Below, one piece after another: positions 51,887-60,425 of a stretch of DNA of 64,000 nt (positions within the stretch are counted from its first letter, which is position 1; each line of letters opens with the position of its first letter). Under the pieces are notes generated by a model. That model worked only from the letters and a program-made list of their open reading frames with translations. It searched no databases and had not been told where the DNA came from. Position numbers and translations under genes: made by a program. The DNA comes from Pseudomonas multiresinivorans (lineage in GTDB: Bacteria; Pseudomonadota; Gammaproteobacteria; Pseudomonadales; Pseudomonadaceae): contig NZ_CP048833.1 in assembly GCF_012971725.1 (NCBI RefSeq), positions 310,001-374,000 on the forward strand. The letters run 5' to 3'.

Positions 51887-52909
51887 TCAGCGACGACCCT
51901 CGAGCTTGAAGAAGAACACCTTGGTCGCCTGGCGGGCGACGATCCGGCCACCGCTGACGCGGGGCTCGAAGCGCCACTTGTCCATGGCATCGCGCACGGC
52001 GTTGTCGAACATGCGCGGGGGCGAGGACTCCAGCACCTGGATATCGGCGATGCGGCCATCGCTGGTGATGGTGAACAGCACCTTCACCCGACCTTCGATG
52101 CCACGGTTCAGCGCCATGCGCGGGTAGACCGGCGGGTCCATGCGCAGCGGCTTGATGTCGCTGTCGTTCAGGCTGCCGGTGGGCAGGCCGGCGGGGCCCT
52201 GCGAACCGGTCGGTGCGGCCTGGGCGCCCTGGGTGAACTGGCCGACGGTCGGCGCGGCGGGCGGCGGCGGTGCAGCCGGGGTCGGCGGCGCGGCGGCTTC
52301 CTCGGCGGGCTCCGGGTCCGGCTCGGGCTTGGGTTTCGGCTTGGGCTTGGGCGACACCTTGGGCACGGCCTTCTCGACCGGCTTGGGTTTGGGCTTGGGC
52401 TTTTCCACCGGCTTGGGCGGCTCGATGGGCTTGGGCGGTTCGGGCTCCGGCGGAGGCGGAGTCGGCGCGGCAGCAGGTGGCTGCTGCACTTCCGGCTTGG
52501 GTGGCAGAGTGACGACACTCACCTGCATGGCCTTGGGCATCTCGCCGGCGCCCAGATTCAGTTCGGCCGGGGTCGGCATCACCCAGACCAGCGCGGCGAC
52601 GATGGCCACGTGCATGGCAATCGCCAGGCCCGAGGACTTCCACCAGCCGCCGGGGGGCGGGGGCTGCTCGCCGTCTTCCACGCCTTCGACCGGCGCCGCG
52701 TAGGGAATCAGGACCTCTTCGGGAACCACTTCCTCGTCGCGGCGGGGGCCGGCACAACTGACGAGTCGCAGGGTGGCCTCATTCACGCGCTGGGCGTTCA
52801 CGCTGGGCAAATGGGCGCCGTCATCCGCCGTGGCGGAAGTGAACAGCTGTTCCTCAGCGTCTACGGCTGGACTGGCGTCCGCCGCCTTGCGCGGTTGGGG
52901 TAACGACAT
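51887..52909 (-). CDS. tonB: Energy transducer TonB (TonB1 type)
   Basis: TonB passes proton-motive energy to outer-membrane siderophore receptors. The 340-residue protein has a long cytoplasmic N-terminal extension of about 90 residues before its single helix (SSGLAIAMHVAIVAALVWVM), as in P. aeruginosa TonB1. It has a Pro/Lys/Glu-rich periplasmic spacer (about 125-220) and a C-terminal TonB domain (VYPRMALNRGIEGRVKVLF). Size fits TonB1 (about 340). It is preceded by a Fur-box-like sequence, and no exbB-exbD pair is nearby, as is usual for tonB1. Confidence 0.92.
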   Translation of the reverse strand: MSLPQPRKAADASPAVDAEEQLFTSATADDGAHLPSVNAQRVNEATLRLVSCAGPRRDEEVVPEEVLIPYAAPVEGVEDGEQPPPPGGWWKSSGLAIAMHVAIVAALVWVMPTPAELNLGAGEMPKAMQVSVVTLPPKPEVQQPPAAAPTPPPPEPEPPKPIEPPKPVEKPKPKPKPVEKAVPKVSPKPKPKPKPEPDPEPAEEAAAPPTPAAPPPPAAPTVGQFTQGAQAAPTGSQGPAGLPTGSLNDSDIKPLRMDPPVYPRMALNRGIEGRVKVLFTITSDGRIADIQVLESSPPRMFDNAVRDAMDKWRFEPRVSGGRIVARQATKVFFFKLEGRR

Positions 52910-52947
52910 GAGAAAGCCTGCGGGAAGAGTTCACGAAGCAGTATCTG

Positions 52948-52968
52948 CTGATAATTATTATCATTCAC
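52948..52968 (-). promoter_or_regulatory. Fur-box-like operator upstream of tonB
   Basis: TGATAATTATTATCATTCA resembles the GATAATGATAATCATTATC consensus and lies about 40 bases upstream of the tonB start. It suggests iron repression of tonB. Confidence 0.8.
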
Positions 52969-52994
52969 TAGTTACGCGAGGGCAACCTTATCTG

Positions 52995-53957
52995 TCAGAT
53001 CGGTGCGATGGCGCAGCGTAAAAGGCCGTCCTGCAAGGCCTGCGGATCGACTTCGGCGGTCAGGATCAGCTCTATCCGGCTGTCCTTGCACCAGGCACTG
53101 GGCGTCCAGGGTGCCGGACCGACGGTACGGTTGCAGGCCAGCCAGGCACCTTCGCCGTGCAACACGGCCTTGGCCCGCAGCAGGCCGGGAACCCCGGCCA
53201 GCCAGGCGTCCAGCTCAGCCGTGCGGAAGCGCCAGTCACGGTGGAAGCGCCAGCCGACCGCCTGTCGGCCATCGTCCACGCGCACCTGGCGCAGCGGAGT
53301 TTCACGGCGCAACAGGATCGCAGGTTCACCAGGCGAGGCACCCTGCGGCAAATCAGCGCCGGCCGCTTCGACCGGCGCCCTCGGTAGCTCGCTCAGCGCC
53401 AGACGGCCTTGGGTCGTCCAATGCAATGGCACAGCCGGCAAGCGCGCCGCCAACGTCGCACGCACCACCTCATCCAACGCTTCGGACTTGTTCATCAACA
53501 GCATTGCCGCCTCGCCCAGCGCCTGCTGCTGCGCTTCGGGCAGGGGCTGGCCGACAGCCAGTGCGGCGGCGTCGAGCACCATCACCATCGGCTGCACGGC
53601 CAGTACGCCCTGCCAGGGCGCCGCACGCAGTTGCGCCAGCAGTTGCGCGGGATGGCCAAGGCCGGATGGCTCGATGAACAGTCGCTGCGGCCGCGCCTTG
53701 CGCAGCAGCCGGCCAAGGCCGACCTGAAACGGCGCGCCATTCACGCAGCACAGGCAGCCACCGGCGACTTCGCCCAGGGCGATGCCGTCCTCGTCGCGGG
53801 ACAGCAGCGCGGCGTCGAGCCCTACCTGGCCGAATTCGTTGACCAGCACCGCCCAGCTTTCGCCTGCGGGACGTTGCGCCAGCAGGGACTGCAGCAGGCT
53901 GGTCTTGCCTGCCCCGAGGGGGCCGGCGATGAGATGAGTCGGGATCTGCTTCAACAT
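52995..53957 (-). CDS. COG0523/CobW-family GTP-binding metallochaperone (short form)
   Basis: The 320-residue GTPase starts at ATG 53957 (MLKQIPTHLIAGPLGAGKTS) and contains Walker A GPLGAGKT, the metal-binding GCLCC motif (67-71) and MNKSEALD as the base-recognition loop. COG0523 proteins insert or deliver metals, often zinc. It lies just upstream of tonB and near zigA and dksA2, and probably belongs to the same zinc-limitation response (PA5532-like from memory). The metal and client are not known. Confidence 0.85.
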   Translation of the reverse strand: MLKQIPTHLIAGPLGAGKTSLLQSLLAQRPAGESWAVLVNEFGQVGLDAALLSRDEDGIALGEVAGGCLCCVNGAPFQVGLGRLLRKARPQRLFIEPSGLGHPAQLLAQLRAAPWQGVLAVQPMVMVLDAAALAVGQPLPEAQQQALGEAAMLLMNKSEALDEVVRATLAARLPAVPLHWTTQGRLALSELPRAPVEAAGADLPQGASPGEPAILLRRETPLRQVRVDDGRQAVGWRFHRDWRFRTAELDAWLAGVPGLLRAKAVLHGEGAWLACNRTVGPAPWTPSAWCKDSRIELILTAEVDPQALQDGLLRCAIAPI

Positions 53958-54033
53958 TCGCCCATGGTGCCGCCTGACGCTCGCCGGGAAAAGCGCTAGA
54001 GTCGCGCCTTCCCCTCGCCACCCCGGATCGATC

Positions 54034-54390
54034 ATGCGTCTGTTGCTGCCTTTTGCTCTTGCCTGCCTGCCCCTGCTCGCCCACGGCGAGGCCTGCGTGG
54101 TGCATACCCAGGGCAAGCAGGTCGACGTGAAGGTCTGCCAGCAGAACCGCACCATCCCGGAAAAACTCTTCCGCGAGGGTTTCTGCCAACCGCAGCTGAA
54201 GGACCAGAAGGTCGAGGTGACCTACGCCGAAAACTGCCCCAGCGGCGCCTTCGGCGTCTGCGAGAACGCCCAGACCCAGGGCGTGCCCTATCGCCAGGAC
54301 ATCCACTACTACGGGGTGGCCAGCGATGCGCGCATTCTCCAGCCGTTCTGCGAGCAGCAGAGCAACGGTCACTGGCGCAAACCCCAGTAA
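54034..54390 (+). CDS. Small exported cysteine-rich protein, unknown function
   Basis: The 118-residue product has a cleavable signal (MRLLLPFALACLPLLAHGEA) and six cysteines in the mature part (ACVVHTQ, VKVCQQ, GFCQPQ, ENCPSG, GVCENA, PFCEQQ), suggesting three periplasmic disulfides. It is divergent from the COG0523 gene. No family known to me fits. Its place among zinc-response genes hints at metal homeostasis, but that is context only. Confidence 0.72.
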   Translation: MRLLLPFALACLPLLAHGEACVVHTQGKQVDVKVCQQNRTIPEKLFREGFCQPQLKDQKVEVTYAENCPSGAFGVCENAQTQGVPYRQDIHYYGVASDARILQPFCEQQSNGHWRKPQ

Positions 54391-54483
54391 CGGTCATCGC
54401 CCTGTCACACGCTTCGGGCCTACTGTCCCCGGGTACCTCACACCCTCCCGGCGCCCCACGCCGGACATGATCTTGGTGAATTG

Positions 54484-54513
54484 GGCCGCTCTCCCCGGGC
54501 GGCCTATTTTTTT
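54484..54513. terminator. Terminator between the exported cysteine-rich protein gene and the DUF1826 gene
   Basis: Arms GGCCGC and GCGGCC flank CTCTCCCCGG-like loop bases and are followed by TATTTTTTT. A second GC arm pair (CCCGGGC...GCCCGGG) spans the T run. It can end transcription rightward and is at the 3' ends of both converging genes. Confidence 0.8.
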
Positions 54514-54527
54514 GCCCGGGCGAAACC

Positions 54528-55160
54528 TCAACCCAACCAGTCGAGCGTGAGCAGCAGGCGGCGCTCGCCCGGTGCCGGCAACGGTGAGCGGTGGATGATG
54601 CCGGAGCCGAGATTGCCGGGCCATTTCTCGCCCTTGAACAGGCCTACGTCACCCGCCGCCATCTGGCGGATCTCCGCGCGGCTAGCCGGTTCGGCCGCCG
54701 CGTCGCCCAACCGCGCGCGGGCCATGGCCCACTCCTCCAGCCACTGGCTGGCGGGCCCCGAGTAGGTGGTGACCAGCCGCAGCGGTACGTGATCGACGTG
54801 GAAGCGCGGGCACATGGACTTGTCCAGGCTGCGCAGGCGCAGGCCGATGCGCTGCGCGCCGGTCAGGCAGGCGAAGGCTTCGGCCAGCCATTGCAGGTCG
54901 CTGCGAAACAGCGTGCAGCCATCAAGCATGGCGTACTCGCACAGCAGGTCGCCCAGTTCGACGCGCTCCTCGACCACCTCCAGGCTCTGCGTCAGGTCCA
55001 GCGGCTGGACGCTCAACCAACCGGCAAAGGTGCTGATTTCCGGGTACAGCGTGCGTTGCCAGACGGCCAGATTGACGTCTTCCTTGAGCACCTCGGCGAG
55101 CACCTGCGGATCGTCGCCAAGTACCTGCCGCGGCCAGGCCGGGGTTTCGAGGGCGAGCAT
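54528..55160 (-). CDS. DUF1826-family protein
   Basis: The 210-residue soluble protein belongs to a family of unknown function. Conserved-looking polar residues cluster in CPRFHVDHVPLRLVTTY and GSGIIHRSPLP, which could bind a metal. Its start overlaps the end of zigA by one base and it is transcribed with zigA. A zinc-limitation role is inferred from this link (PA5534 position in P. aeruginosa from memory). Confidence 0.78.
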   Translation of the reverse strand: MLALETPAWPRQVLGDDPQVLAEVLKEDVNLAVWQRTLYPEISTFAGWLSVQPLDLTQSLEVVEERVELGDLLCEYAMLDGCTLFRSDLQWLAEAFACLTGAQRIGLRLRSLDKSMCPRFHVDHVPLRLVTTYSGPASQWLEEWAMARARLGDAAAEPASRAEIRQMAAGDVGLFKGEKWPGNLGSGIIHRSPLPAPGERRLLLTLDWLG

Positions 55161-56365
55161 CAGGCGCCGGCCTCCCAGGGTTCGAAGGGATCGGGCAGGC
55201 GCTTCCAGGCGGTGGTGCCGGCGGCCATTTCCTCGTCATCCAGCAGGCAATGATCCAATTCGCGGAAAAGCTGCTGGAAGTCCAGGTTCTGCCCGATGAA
55301 TACCAGCTCCTGGCGGCAATCGCCGCTGTCCTCGCGCCAATGGCGCAGCACGCCCTGCAGCTCGGTGGTGTCCTGCGGCCAGTGCTCGCGCGGAACGAAG
55401 CGCCACCAGCGCCCAGCCAGGCCGTGGCGCATCAGGCCGCCGGCCTGGGACCAGTTGCCCGCCTCGCGGTAGCGGCTGGCGAGCCAGAAGAAACCCTTGG
55501 AGCGCAGCAGCCGTCCGTTGCTCCAGGGCTGGGCGAGGAAGTCATGGAAGCGCTGCGGGTGGAAGGGCCTGCGCGCCCGATAGACGCTGGAGGAAATGCC
55601 GTAGGCTTCCGTCTCCGGCAGGTGCTCGCCGCGCAGCTCCTTGAGCCAGCCCGGCGCTCGCTCGGCGCGCTGGAAGTCGAAGCGGCCGGTGTCGAGGATG
55701 CGCGCCAGCGGCACCTGGCCCATGACCATGGGCTGGATGTCGGCGTCGGGATTGAGCCTGCGCAGAATCGCCAGCAGCTCGTCGCGCTCGGCGCTGCCGA
55801 TCAGGTCGATCTTGCTCACCAGGATCACATCGGCGAACTCCACCTGCTCCACCAGCAGGTCGCTGAGCGAGCGTTCGTCGTCCTCGCCGAGGGTTTCACC
55901 CCGTTCAGCGAGGCTGTCGGCGCCCTGGTAGTCGGCGAGGAAGTTCAACCCGTCGACCACCGTGACCAGGGTGTCCAGCCGCGCCAGGTCCGACAGGCTG
56001 CGGCCCTGCTCGTCGCGGAAGGTGAAGGTTTCCGCCACCGGCAGCGGCTCGGAAATACCGGTGGACTCGATCAGCAGGTAGTCGAAGCGGCCTTCGCCGG
56101 CGAGGCGGCTGACCTCTTCCAGCAGGTCCTCGCGCAAGGTGCAGCAGATACAACCGTTGCTCATCTCCACCAGGCGCTCCTGGCCGCGGTTGAGGCTCAC
56201 GTCGCGCTGCACCTCGCGGCCGTCGATGTTGATTTCGCTCATGTCGTTGACGATGACCGCGACCTTGAGATTCTCGCGGTTCTTCAGGACGTGGTTGAGC
56301 AGCGTGCTCTTGCCGGCGCCAAGGAAGCCGGACAGCACAGTTACGGGAAGTGGCGCATTCATCAC
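55160..56365 (-). CDS. zigA: ZigA-type COG0523 zinc metallochaperone GTPase
   Basis: The 401-residue GTPase has Walker A GFLGAGKS (13-20), the metal site GCICC (71-75), the G3-like ESTGISEP and base-recognition SKIDLI, and a C-terminal CobW domain (about 250-360, YRARRPFHPQRFHDF). It fits the zinc-induced GTPase ZigA (PA5535), induced in zinc starvation. It follows dksA2 by 18 bases, downstream of the Zur-box-like palindrome. Confidence 0.88.
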   Translation of the reverse strand: MMNAPLPVTVLSGFLGAGKSTLLNHVLKNRENLKVAVIVNDMSEINIDGREVQRDVSLNRGQERLVEMSNGCICCTLREDLLEEVSRLAGEGRFDYLLIESTGISEPLPVAETFTFRDEQGRSLSDLARLDTLVTVVDGLNFLADYQGADSLAERGETLGEDDERSLSDLLVEQVEFADVILVSKIDLIGSAERDELLAILRRLNPDADIQPMVMGQVPLARILDTGRFDFQRAERAPGWLKELRGEHLPETEAYGISSSVYRARRPFHPQRFHDFLAQPWSNGRLLRSKGFFWLASRYREAGNWSQAGGLMRHGLAGRWWRFVPREHWPQDTTELQGVLRHWREDSGDCRQELVFIGQNLDFQQLFRELDHCLLDDEEMAAGTTAWKRLPDPFEPWEAGA

Positions 56366-56383
56366 GGTGGGACTCCAGGGAAA

Positions 56384-56788
56384 TCAGGCTTCGCGGACGT
56401 GCAGTTCGCGCCGTTCCTGGCGCTCCTTGGCCTCGATGCACAGCGAGGCGGTGGGGCGCAGCAGCAGGCGGCGCAGGCCGATCGGTTCGCCGGTTTCCTC
56501 GCACCAGCCGTAGTCGCCCCGGGCCAGGCGCTCCAGCGCCTGGTCGATCTTGTCGAGCAGCTTCTTCTCGCGCTCCAGCAGGCGCAGTTGCCACTGGCGC
56601 GCCTCCTCGCGGCTGGCGACATCGGCTTCGTCACTGGCCCGCTCGGTGTCCTGCAACGCCTGGAATTCCTCGTCGATGCGCCCTTGCAACTCGTCACGCT
56701 GGTCCAGCAGCAGCGCGCGGAAATAGCCCTGTTGCGCCTCGCTCATGTAGGCCTCGCCGGGCTGGGCGAGCAGTTCCTGTTCGGTCAT
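56384..56788 (-). CDS. dksA2: DksA2, zinc-independent DksA paralogue
   Basis: The 134-residue RNA-polymerase-binding factor resembles DksA, with coiled-coil tips and C-terminal GDYGWCEETGEPIGLRR. Only two of the four zinc-finger cysteines remain: Cys96, Thr99, Cys117 and Ala120. This is the DksA2 pattern of P. aeruginosa, which replaces DksA when zinc is scarce. A Zur-box-like site overlaps its promoter region about 30 bases upstream. It is the first gene of dksA2-zigA-DUF1826. Confidence 0.93.
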   Translation of the reverse strand: MTEQELLAQPGEAYMSEAQQGYFRALLLDQRDELQGRIDEEFQALQDTERASDEADVASREEARQWQLRLLEREKKLLDKIDQALERLARGDYGWCEETGEPIGLRRLLLRPTASLCIEAKERQERRELHVREA

Positions 56789-56817
56789 GACCGTCTCCGG
56801 AAGGGAGTGATCTTTTA

Positions 56818-56832
56818 TGTTATATTATAACA
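56818..56832. promoter_or_regulatory. Zur-box-like palindrome upstream of dksA2
   Basis: TGTTATATTATAACA is a perfect 7-1-7 palindrome and matches the TGTTATANTATAACA core known for gamma-proteobacterial Zur. It lies about 30 bases before the dksA2 start and about 86 bases before the divergent gene at 56918, so it may control both. Confidence 0.88.
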
Positions 56833-56917
56833 ATGCATTGCCCGCAATCGGGAATCGACAACCGCCCGACGACGTGCGATACCGATGTTCCGCTCCACCC
56901 GCCCGCCGAGACCTTCG

Positions 56918-57319
56918 ATGCTGCGCCGCGCCCTGCTGCTCTGCCTTTTCGCTCCCTTCGCCCACGCCAGCGGTTCCGCACCACTGCCTTTTCCCGGCGA
57001 GGAGCCGGCGCGCTGCGCCTGGTCGGCTTCGGTGCTGGCCTGCATGGACGGTTCGGGAAATCTCTACAGCGTCGCTACCCAGGGCCACGACACCTACCTG
57101 CGCGGCTTCGAGGCGAGCAGTGGCCGGCGCTGGGCGCAGACCGGCACGCGCTACGGCAGCCTGACCTTCTTCAGCGGAGTGGCCAGCGACGGCCAGGTGT
57201 GGGTCGGTACCAGCCGCGGCATCGGCTGGACCAACGTCAGCCGCTTCAGCAGCTCGTCAGGCGACAGCGCCCGGCTGACCTGCGGGCGTGTGAGCGGCTG
57301 CAAGCAGCAGGAGCGCTGA
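56918..57319 (+). CDS. Small exported protein of unknown function
   Basis: The 133-residue product (ATG 56918, signal MLRRALLLCLFAPFAHASGS) has a mature region with GSGNLYSVATQG, FEASSGRRWAQ and a Cys pair near the C-terminus. It is not in a family I recognise. An in-frame ATG at 56885 could lengthen it by 11 residues. Its 5' region faces the Zur-box palindrome at 56818, so it may be zinc-regulated. Confidence 0.6.
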   Translation: MLRRALLLCLFAPFAHASGSAPLPFPGEEPARCAWSASVLACMDGSGNLYSVATQGHDTYLRGFEASSGRRWAQTGTRYGSLTFFSGVASDGQVWVGTSRGIGWTNVSRFSSSSGDSARLTCGRVSGCKQQER

Positions 57320-57352
57320 AGAACCCGTTGCGGGATTGTCGGGAAGCAAATA

Positions 57353-57367
57353 CGTTATGTTATAACA
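57353..57367 (+). promoter_or_regulatory. Zur-box-like palindrome upstream of folE2
   Basis: CGTTATGTTATAACA differs from the dksA2 palindrome TGTTATATTATAACA at two positions. It is 21 bases before the folE2 ATG, close enough to overlap its promoter. This supports zinc-regulated expression of folE2. Confidence 0.8.
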
Positions 57368-57388
57368 ATTGCCAACTGTGACCCACCC

Positions 57389-58276
57389 ATGACCACCCTG
57401 CTTCCCGACATCGCCTGCCAATCCACCCGCCTGCCCATCCCGCTCGACTGGGTCGGCATGCAGGGCATCGCCGTGCCGCTGTGTATCGCCGGCGAGCGCG
57501 TCGCCGCATACGCCGACGCTGGTGTCAGCCTCGACGAAGCCGACGCGCGCGGCATCCACATGTCGCGTCTGTACCTGGCGCTGGAAGCACTGGCGGAAAC
57601 AGAGCTTTCGCCGATGCTGCTACGTGACCTGCTCAGGCAGTTCCTGCGCAGCCACGCGCAGCTGTCCCGACACGCCAGCCTGGCACTGCGTTTCGAACTG
57701 ATGCTGCAGCGCCCGGCGCTGGTCAGCCCGCTGAGCGGCTGGAAGCGCTACCCCTGCGAGATCCACGCGCAGCTGGAAGACGATGCGCTGCAACTGGAGC
57801 TGCGCTTGGCTCTGCCTTACTCCTCGACGTGCCCCTGCTCGGCGGCGCTGGCGCGCCAACTGATCCAGGAGCGTTTCGACAGCGACTTTGCCGGCAGCCC
57901 GCTGAAAGCCAGCGAGGTGCGTGCCTGGCTCGGCAGCCCGCAGGGTATAGTCGCCACGCCGCACAGCCAGCGCAGCGAGGCGCGGCTGCAGCTGCGACTC
58001 GCCCCGGCCGCGACGGCATTCGCTTTCAGCGAGCTGATCGACCACGCCGAAGACGCCCTCGGCACCGCCGTGCAGACGGCGGTGAAACGCGCCGACGAGC
58101 AGGCCTTCGCCCTGGCCAACGGGCAGAACCTGATGTTCTGCGAGGACGCCGCACGCCGGCTGCACCGGGCACTGGTGCAGCGGGAAGAGGTGTCGGGCTT
58201 CGAGGTGCGCGTGGTGCATGCGGAAAGCCTGCACGCCCACGATGCGGTGGCGGTGAGTCGCTGGGAACGCGACTAG
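57389..58276 (+). CDS. folE2: Zinc-independent GTP cyclohydrolase FolE2 (GCYH-IB)
   Basis: FolE2 makes dihydroneopterin triphosphate, the first step of folate synthesis, and can work without zinc, replacing FolE in zinc limitation. The 295-residue product has the active-site motifs SSTCPCSAALARQL and TPHSQRSEARL of the FolE2 family. It is preceded by a Zur-box-like palindrome and is 69 bases downstream of the small exported protein gene. The GNAT gene converges with a 4-base overlap at the stops. Confidence 0.93.
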   Translation: MTTLLPDIACQSTRLPIPLDWVGMQGIAVPLCIAGERVAAYADAGVSLDEADARGIHMSRLYLALEALAETELSPMLLRDLLRQFLRSHAQLSRHASLALRFELMLQRPALVSPLSGWKRYPCEIHAQLEDDALQLELRLALPYSSTCPCSAALARQLIQERFDSDFAGSPLKASEVRAWLGSPQGIVATPHSQRSEARLQLRLAPAATAFAFSELIDHAEDALGTAVQTAVKRADEQAFALANGQNLMFCEDAARRLHRALVQREEVSGFEVRVVHAESLHAHDAVAVSRWERD

Positions 58277-58749
58277 GCGGCGAGGTCCAGCGCCAGGCGG
58301 ATCTGGTCGCGGCACTGGATGCCGCTTTCGAAGATCGGCTCGGGGTAATGCCGCACGAAGTAATCCGGATCGATACCGACGATGCGGAAGCCTACCCGCT
58401 GGTACAGGCCAAGCTGCGCCAGGCTGGAATTGCCGGTGGCAATGGTCAGGCGCTGCAGCCCGGCTTCGCGCGCCTGCTCGATGGCAGCCAGCAACAGGCG
58501 CCGGCCCAGGCCACGCTCCTGCCATTCGTCTTCCACAGCGAGACTGGTGATCTCGGCGACGCCGGTTTCGCGCGGCGTCAGCGTGAGGACGCCGCGCACG
58601 GAGTCCGCCTCGTTCAGCGCCAGCAGGCGGGAGTCGTGCAGATAGCTCTCGATCTGCGCGCGACTGGGATCGGCCTTGAGCAACAGCGACCAGGGCGCCT
58701 GCGCGGGCGAGAGTTCGACGAGGGACAGGTCCGGGAAGAAATTCACCAT
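58273..58749 (-). CDS. GNAT-family N-acetyltransferase
   Basis: The 158-residue product has the acetyl-CoA-binding pattern LAVEDEWQERGLGRRLLLAA (QxxGxG type) and LYQRVGFRIVG in the C-terminal part, standard for GNAT acetyltransferases. The N-terminus is less typical. It overlaps the folE2 stop in opposite orientation. The substrate is unknown. Confidence 0.88.
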   Translation of the reverse strand: MVNFFPDLSLVELSPAQAPWSLLLKADPSRAQIESYLHDSRLLALNEADSVRGVLTLTPRETGVAEITSLAVEDEWQERGLGRRLLLAAIEQAREAGLQRLTIATGNSSLAQLGLYQRVGFRIVGIDPDYFVRHYPEPIFESGIQCRDQIRLALDLAA

Positions 58750-58836
58750 GATTCATCTACCAAAGAGTCAGTGGGGACAGGGGGTTTAGCTCCCCGTGCT
58801 CCTCGATGCAAGCTTTTTGCCCCGCGCCAGAAACGC

Positions 58837-58862
58837 ATCGAGCCCGCCGAAGCGGGCCCGAT
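58837..58862 (-). terminator. Hairpin after cyclopropane fatty acid synthase gene
   Basis: Arms ATCG-GGCCCGC and GCGGGCT-CGAT with a short loop lie 18 bases beyond the cfa stop. The tail on the minus strand is only weakly T-rich (GCGTTTCT), so function as a terminator is likely but not certain. Confidence 0.6.
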
Positions 58863-58879
58863 GCAGGGGCAGAAAAGAC

Positions 58880-60064
58880 TCAGGAGTAGATATCGCGCCG
58901 GCTCCAGGGCACCTCCTGGCCGCCGTCCGCGTATGGCTTGCTGGCGAGAATCTGGTGCAGGTTGATCCAGCCCTTCCTGAAGCCATAGGCGCAACCGGCC
59001 AGGTACAGGCGCCAGATGCGCAGGGCCTGATCGGGCACCAGTTTCGCCGCCTCGGCCAGCTTCGCTTCAAGGTTGGCGCTCCAGAAGTCCAGGGTGCGCG
59101 CGTAGTGCAGGCGCAGGCCTTCGACGTCGACCACTTCCAGTCCCGCCTCGCTCATGCGCGCAACGGCCAGTGACAGGTGCGGCAGCTCACCATGGGGGAA
59201 CACGTAGCGGTCGATGAAATCCCCGGCGCCGCGCCCCACCGGACGGCCGTCGGTATTGCTGGAGGTGATGCCGTGGTTCATCACCAGCCCGCCTGGCCGC
59301 ACCGCGTCATACAGCTGCTGGAAGTAGAGCCCGAGGTTGGCGTGGCCGACGTGTTCGAACATGCCGACGCTCACTACCTTGTCGTAACGGCCATCGCGCG
59401 GCAGGTCGCGGTAATCCAGCAGTTCCAGCGTCACCTTGTCTTCCAGGCCCTCGGCCTTGACCCGCTCGCGGCCGAGCTTGAGCTGCTCCTCGCTGAGGGT
59501 GATGCCATGCACCTGTGCGCCAAATTCTCGCGCCGCCAGGCGCGCCAGCCCGCCCCAGCCGCAGCCGACATCGAGCAGCTTCTCGCCCGGTTTCAGCCGC
59601 AGCTTGCGGCACAGGTGGCGCAGCTTGGCCAACTGGGCCGTGGCCAGGTCCTCGGTACCGGTCTCGTAGTAGGCGCAGGAGTACACCATCTCCGGGTCGA
59701 GCCAGAGCTGGTAGAACGCATTGGACAGGTCGTAGTGGTAGTGGATGGCCTCGGCGTCGGTGGCCTTGTCGTGGCTTTCGCGCACGTAGTCGGCATCGCC
59801 GTCGTCGTCGCCCAGCGCGCTGCTCAGCGCATCGGCAGTGGCGATCACTTCCTGCATCGGCCCCTCGATGTCCATGCGACCCTCTACGTAGGCACGACCG
59901 AGAATATCGAGGCTGGGATGGGTGATCTCGGTCAGCAGGGTCGGATCGCGAACGACGAGCGTCACCTGCGGATCCGGCCCAAGGTCGAATGCCTGGGCCT
60001 CACCGATGCGGATGCGCAGCGGCAACTGCAGGGACAGCAACTCAGAGGGCAGGTTGGCGTTCAT
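58880..60064 (-). CDS. cfa: Cyclopropane fatty acid synthase
   Basis: The enzyme adds a methylene group from SAM to unsaturated acyl chains of membrane phospholipids. The 394-residue product (ATG 60064, MNANLPSELLSLQLPLRIRI) has a SAM-binding motif KLLDVGCGWGGLARLA and the acyl-binding region VVSVGMFEHVGHANLGLYF. It is somewhat longer than E. coli Cfa (382) and fits P. aeruginosa PA5546-type Cfa. It is preceded on its strand by TCTATAGT (60092-60099), resembling a -10 of a stationary-phase promoter. Confidence 0.92.
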   Translation of the reverse strand: MNANLPSELLSLQLPLRIRIGEAQAFDLGPDPQVTLVVRDPTLLTEITHPSLDILGRAYVEGRMDIEGPMQEVIATADALSSALGDDDGDADYVRESHDKATDAEAIHYHYDLSNAFYQLWLDPEMVYSCAYYETGTEDLATAQLAKLRHLCRKLRLKPGEKLLDVGCGWGGLARLAAREFGAQVHGITLSEEQLKLGRERVKAEGLEDKVTLELLDYRDLPRDGRYDKVVSVGMFEHVGHANLGLYFQQLYDAVRPGGLVMNHGITSSNTDGRPVGRGAGDFIDRYVFPHGELPHLSLAVARMSEAGLEVVDVEGLRLHYARTLDFWSANLEAKLAEAAKLVPDQALRIWRLYLAGCAYGFRKGWINLHQILASKPYADGGQEVPWSRRDIYS

Positions 60065-60425
60065 GCATACCTCCTGGTCACAGGGCTGGAAAACTATAGA
60101 CCAGCGCACCCATAGTCTTCCCCTATGGCCTGGCCCGCCTAAAAACTATCGTGGCGCCGACCACCGCGGGACGTGCCGTTTCCTTTGTATTGGAGCCCGT
60201 TCCGAAGGATTGCGTTCCCGGAAAATCCACAGGCTGCAATGGAAGAATAGTTCGCTACGCAAGCGTAGCAGCCGATCCGGGAAGCATCGTTGCCAGCACC
60301 GAGATAGAGCCTTTACTGCCCCGCAACGATGACGGCGCCGTGACAGATTGCCGCTGCATTGCACTACACTGTGGTCCCTCCGCCCGCCTCCCGGACGGAG
60401 ATCCTCTGAAGTGAAGGGGGCTGTC
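60065..60425. other. Divergent gap between cfa and the DHA2 exporter gene
   Basis: About 360 bases without a convincing gene. On the minus strand TCTATAGT (60092-60099) could be a -10 for cfa. Toward the exporter gene, CGGAG and GAAGGGGG lie near the possible starts. Nothing else is evident. Confidence 0.4.
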
